Part shown: positions 59,941-64,000 of the stretch, piece by piece | How positions within the stretch are numbered: position 1 is the stretch's first letter | Layout: every line of letters starts with the position of its first letter | From: Theobroma cacao | Taxonomy: Eukaryota > Streptophyta > Magnoliopsida > Malvales > Malvaceae | Direction of reading: 5' to 3' | DNA: 64,000 bases | Assembly (NCBI RefSeq): GCF_000208745.1 | Contig: NC_030854.1 | Location: 11,217,850-11,281,849, forward strand | Translations under genes and position numbers: made by a program | Notes under the pieces: model-generated | Databases searched by the model: none | What the model saw: the letters and a program-made list of their open reading frames with translations, nothing else | Told to the model about the DNA's origin: nothing

Positions 59941-59952
59941 GCTCTAATACCA
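59941..59952 (-). other. Gy1 primer binding site (initiator Met tRNA)
   Basis: The minus strand reads TGGTATTAGAGC, three bases after the LTR end GTGACCA. It is identical to the Gy2 site. Confidence 0.9.
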
Positions 59953-59955
59953 ACT

Positions 59956-61085
59956 TGGTCACATCCCATTTCAGGAGAGATCATGACCCGCGTATGGACC
60001 TATGTGAGGTAGCCCACTAGGCCTAAGCAAGCCTAAATCCATAAATGCAAGGGTTAGTCATTCATCGTATTCATAAACATAAGTTCATCCATAATCAAAA
60101 TATGCAAATAATTCAGTAAGGCCACCTTAATACGAAACTTCTCAATGTAAAGTGTGGTTTTTATAATATATCATGTAAATAATGTTAAGCATCTGTGGTT
60201 CAATATGCATCTCGTAATTATATTGCTATGATTCATCAACCATAGTCTCAACATCAACATCCACCCATATCCAGGGCTTAACACAATATGCAATAGTGTA
60301 AACAAGCTTTTCAACATTATTTACAAAACAAAGTTCTTTATCAACAAGATAGTTCAAGAGCACCCGAGCATTTGGCTCATTGGTTGGTGCGTGATCCCTC
60401 TACTTAAAGAGCAAAGTTGAAATCCTCTTTCCCCGAAAAAAAGGCTCAACCACACTTACCACAAATAAGTTGGCTATTACTTCACAAGTAGCCTAGCCAA
60501 GTAATCTACTGATTTGAAACAAAACAAGTGAAAATAATGTGTAAGTCATAAAGACTCCATGAGTGGATATAGGGAATGAGACAAACTAAAGGGGAAGAGT
60601 TTTACAATAAACAATAAGTTGAGAAACACCATTACAATCACATAAATCCTTTCGATAGTCATAAATGTATTTGATAACTCTCGATGCAATCAAATACAAT
60701 AACCATATACAAGCTTAACTTACAAAACATTTGGAAAGAGATAACAGAAGGTAATCCTTGAACCTTCAAGCTCAACATGAACATATGAATTAACAATGCG
60801 TCATTCATTTAACATATCATCTCATCATTTCCATATAGATACAATAATCATCAATCACCAATCATATGCATCACAATATCCAATATACAAATAATACATT
60901 ACTACATGCCATTAACAAGTCAAAAGGACAATGGGTATTTTCACCCAACTTATCCCTGTGGTATTGTTACCCCTACACGAAGATTAATAAAGAGAGGAAA
61001 AATGGTTTGATGCCTAACTTAACCCTACGGTATTCTTATCTCTACATTGGGATTCATAAAAAGGGTAAAACTAGTACAATGCCCA
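59956..61085 (-). mobile_element. Gy1 5' LTR, partial
   Basis: From TGGTCACATCCCATTTCAGG (its U5 end, next to the primer site) to the LTR-B insertion at 61086. Near the end it shares GTAGCCCACTAGGCCTAAGC with the end of LTR-A (GTAGCCCACTAAGCCYAAGC), pointing to common descent. TTTCAAATCAG/TAG near 60520 on the minus strand sits where the second acceptor lies in the other families. The rest of the LTR lies beyond the window. Confidence 0.75.
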
Positions 61086-62764
61086 TGTAACGACCCATTC
61101 CTTGATCACTACCGATGTTTGAGTCCTGCGGGAGATCCCGTTAAGTCCAGAGCAAGCTTTATTTGAAACTCTTGTTAATACATTATATTGATTCCACCGA
61201 TCTATGTAATTGCTTTGAACTGTATAACTCTTTGTAATATGATTTGAACAAAAGTTATTATAAATCGACTTAACTTTTATTCCTCATAATTGTAAAAAAA
61301 CGTCAAGCTTTATAATCTCTAAATGTACATTTATATTAACACTATTTACAAACAAATTATGCTATTAATGACTAGCCCTCTAGCAGCGGAGTGACTTGGA
61401 ATAAGGTGCTATGAGATGCCTTTACCTATCCGCAGTGGACAATATGTGCCGATAAATGCACGCTACGCCGATCACTATCTACAAAAAAGGGAGATAAGGT
61501 GGGTGAGTCTCATAGACTTAGTGATCAGCGGCTCCGTGAGCAGGGCATAGATGCAAAACAAGCTTAAGGTAGATCATTTTGAATAATTAAACCAGAGTAT
61601 AAAATGATAACCTTATAAAACCAAATAACAAATAAGGTGTTTGTGCCTTGTAAAAATAATTCTGTAAAAATCATAGTGCAATACTTTCCTTGGCAAACAA
61701 TGCCGAAATCAAAGCATAGTAAAATAGATTTCAATCATCAAAGTCATTTATTTCCTTCATAAATACAATGGCCGTATAAAAACACGTACACTCCCAAACC
61801 ATGTGGCATGAAAAAATAACCGAGTACATCCACATACATCAATTCATGATGAATATCTCTCCACCATGCAAAAGAGTACGAGTCTAAAAACTCTCAAGGC
61901 TCTCGAGTAGGAAATCATAAATAATCAACCTGTGGACCCTCTTCCACGTAATAACAATCCGAGAGGCCCCCCTTCATCGGATTCTCACAGCGCTGGCAGT
62001 CTCAACGATGCTAGCCGACATCAGAGAAATCATGTGGTCGCAACCACGTATATCAACTTGTGGCCTTGCCACATATAATCATAGACTATGGCCTAGCCAT
62101 GTTTAACAGCCCGTTGGCGACCCAAAGGTTCTCTAGCTAGAGCTTACTTGTGCACAAGCGTCACACTATTCTGATGTGACATTCGACCTGGTCTCAATGT
62201 TCTCGATTTGTCAAAATCGTTTTCAAAAAGCAAATCAAGGTTTTGAAGAGTTTTTTTAAAAATCATTTGAAAACAAGGTTCTGCAACCTTTCAAAATTGT
62301 TTTCTACATTAAAATGCATGGTGTAAACATTTGCATAAAGTTCAGACTAAAATCGACTCATAATAATTCAAATTTAAGCCATTTATCAAGTGCAATCAAC
62401 TATGCACGTCACACAAAGATACAAGGCACGATTTTGATGCAAAACATTGCAAAAGGGCTTGTTTTCTAGTTTTTAAAACACTTTACATATATGTATATAT
62501 ATATAGTATACACAAACAACTTCCAAATTAATTTGCATCCACAATTGCCTATCGTTTCTACCAGCTCATGCTTTCCACAAAAGCATTGTACAAATCATTG
62601 CAAACCATGTATTCAAATCACTTATCATTTTCTAGCAACTCATGCTTTTCACAAAGGCATTGGATAATACTATATATACTTTGATATAATAAGAATCTTT
62701 TAAAATTGACACCCCCTACTCACCTTTCTTGGCGGGATATTACTTTGCCAATTTAAACTCTTTG
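61086..62764 (-). mobile_element. LTR-B copy (B2), left part, holding the empty site for A4
   Basis: It starts TGTAACGACCCATTCC and follows the LTR-B copy at 7521 through AGGGAGATAAGGTGGGTGAG, the GGCCTAGCCATG box and the TATATGTATATATATATAG run. At 62505-62520 it passes through AGTATACACAAACAAC without interruption where the other copy carries an LTR-A solo. It is cut by LTR-C at 62765 and should resume beyond the window. Confidence 0.85.
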
Positions 62765-64000
62765 TGTCACGACCCGGAACCTCCCTCAGGCCCATGATAA
62801 CAGTCACGACGTCCCAATTGACACTCATTACCCGAAATGCCAATCGAAACCCCGCAAGGCTTACATATCAGTTTCTTTTCTTTCCTGTGAGCAATCGTTG
62901 TTAAACATTTTGTTTAAAACAATTATCGGTCGTTTTCGGCTCAAATAAATCCAAAGAAAATTTTTTTTTTAAAAGGATTTATAGACAAATACCACTATTC
63001 AAAATATTGATTAAAATATAGCATTTTTATATAAAACAATATTTATAGAAACACGTGTAAGAAATCTTTTGTAATGTGTAAGTAAAATAAATTCATACAT
63101 ACAAAAATTTACTAAGTTATAATGTACAATAATGGTTACAATGGCAAGTGGCCCAAAATACACCCAGTGTTGGTGCTAGAAACCTACTATCTGTGTAGAG
63201 ATGTCAACTGGAATCCTCGACAAAATAGGATATCTACAAGCTACAATAGACCTGAAATGTTTGGAAAGGAGGTGGGTGAGATTTTGCAATCCCAATGAGT
63301 AAACAAACATTATCATAAATATCTAAAGGCGAGTAAAATGGAGGCAGGTTTAAACAACAAATTACGAACCATTTCATAATGTTTTCAATTTATTTCTTAA
63401 ACCATAAAATATTTGTAATTTATCGAAACAATTGTTAAGGCTTATGTCTTTTATTAAAAACAAGGCTCAAGCCAAAACTAATCCTCGGGGATACCTTGGC
63501 CAAGGCATCTAACAGAGTCTGCCAAGGTTGTTATAACATTTACATGTGAAACACATTTTTATTTTTAAAACAAGTCGTTCCTTGACGTTGGCCGAGTTAC
63601 ACATTCACGTGGGGGTTCGACGTGAAGTGAGCTCTAATACTACCCCAAGAGTTACCCTCCTCGCCTCTACAACCGGAGTAACTATATAATCGGGTTTACC
63701 GTGCCCCTCTAATAGGCAGTCCACGAAAACCCGTCACTACAGTGACTAACCCACCAATTTTAATAAAATTTCAATAGTATAACGTGGCTTTTATTTATTT
63801 ATCCAACCTGCATAATAAAAACAGCTTACATAAATTTCCCAATACACTTACAAAATATAGCCACATATACTCATATCTCATAAGCCATTCATAGGAAAAT
63901 ATATAATTTTCAAGACAGTTAACAGCCTCCAATTACTCAATTTCATAATCAACCCAATATATCTTTATTTGTCACATTTATTTGTAAAACATCAAAAATC
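62765..64000 (-). mobile_element. LTR-C copy (C5), cut by window end
   Basis: It starts TGTCACGACCCGGAACCTCC and matches the reverse of copy C2 (20953-23902), including TCCCAATGAGTAAAC near 63290 and the GGGGGTTCGACGTGAAGTGAG box near 63612. The left flank is CTTTG (62760-62764). The right end is outside the window, so solo or full-length status is unknown. Confidence 0.88.

Overview
This window is a stretch of eudicot-like plant nuclear DNA made almost wholly of nested LTR retrotransposons. It is AT-rich, plant-type Ty3/gypsy and Ty1/copia gag-pol remnants carry many stops, and initiator-Met-tRNA primer binding sites flank the gypsy LTRs. I found no host protein gene, tRNA, rRNA or CRISPR array. 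The species cannot be told from the sequence. I use local names: LTR-A to LTR-E for repeat families, Gy1, Gy2 and Gy3 for gypsy elements, Co1 for the copia element.

Layout. 1-4639: LTR-A pieces and an LTR-B-like piece around an assembly gap (N, 214-710). 4640-7520: a minus-strand copia-like gag remnant. 7521-19699: an LTR-B copy split by two LTR-A solo LTRs (9030-11593; 13468-19136), the second itself split by an LTR-C solo LTR (15826-18924). 19700-35836: copia element Co1 (plus strand), split by an LTR-D solo LTR (20455-27869, holding two LTR-C solos) and by a reversed solo copy of its own LTR (27953-32259, holding an LTR-A solo); its 3' LTR is 34201-35836. 35837-40726: 3' end of gypsy element Gy3, whose LTR (LTR-D) holds another reversed LTR-D solo. 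40727-61085: gypsy element Gy1 (minus strand), split by a complete gypsy element Gy2 (45297-58342, duplicated target GGTCA), itself split by LTR-A and LTR-C solos. 61086-64000: LTR-B in the 5' LTR of Gy1, holding an LTR-C copy that runs off the window.

Eleven solo LTRs are bounded by TG..CA-type ends and 5-bp target duplications that match exactly (8) or with one mismatch (3). The only complete element is Gy2.

The main discovery candidate concerns LTR-A. Solo LTR-A copies (about 2.5-2.7 kb) carry what look like two introns in the transcribed part of the LTR: a donor AAG/GTGAGTGA, an acceptor GATAG/GTTCC, a 74-76 nt middle exon, a second donor CCG/GTGAGTGAAC and a second acceptor TTTTCAG/ATCA. 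The two LTRs of Gy2 (about 1.2 kb) are the same LTR with both intervals missing, exactly at the first junction and within a few bases at the second. This is what reverse transcription of a spliced leader would give. Similarly placed splice-like signals occur in LTR-C, LTR-B and the Gy1 LTR, so a two-intron leader may be an old feature of this group.
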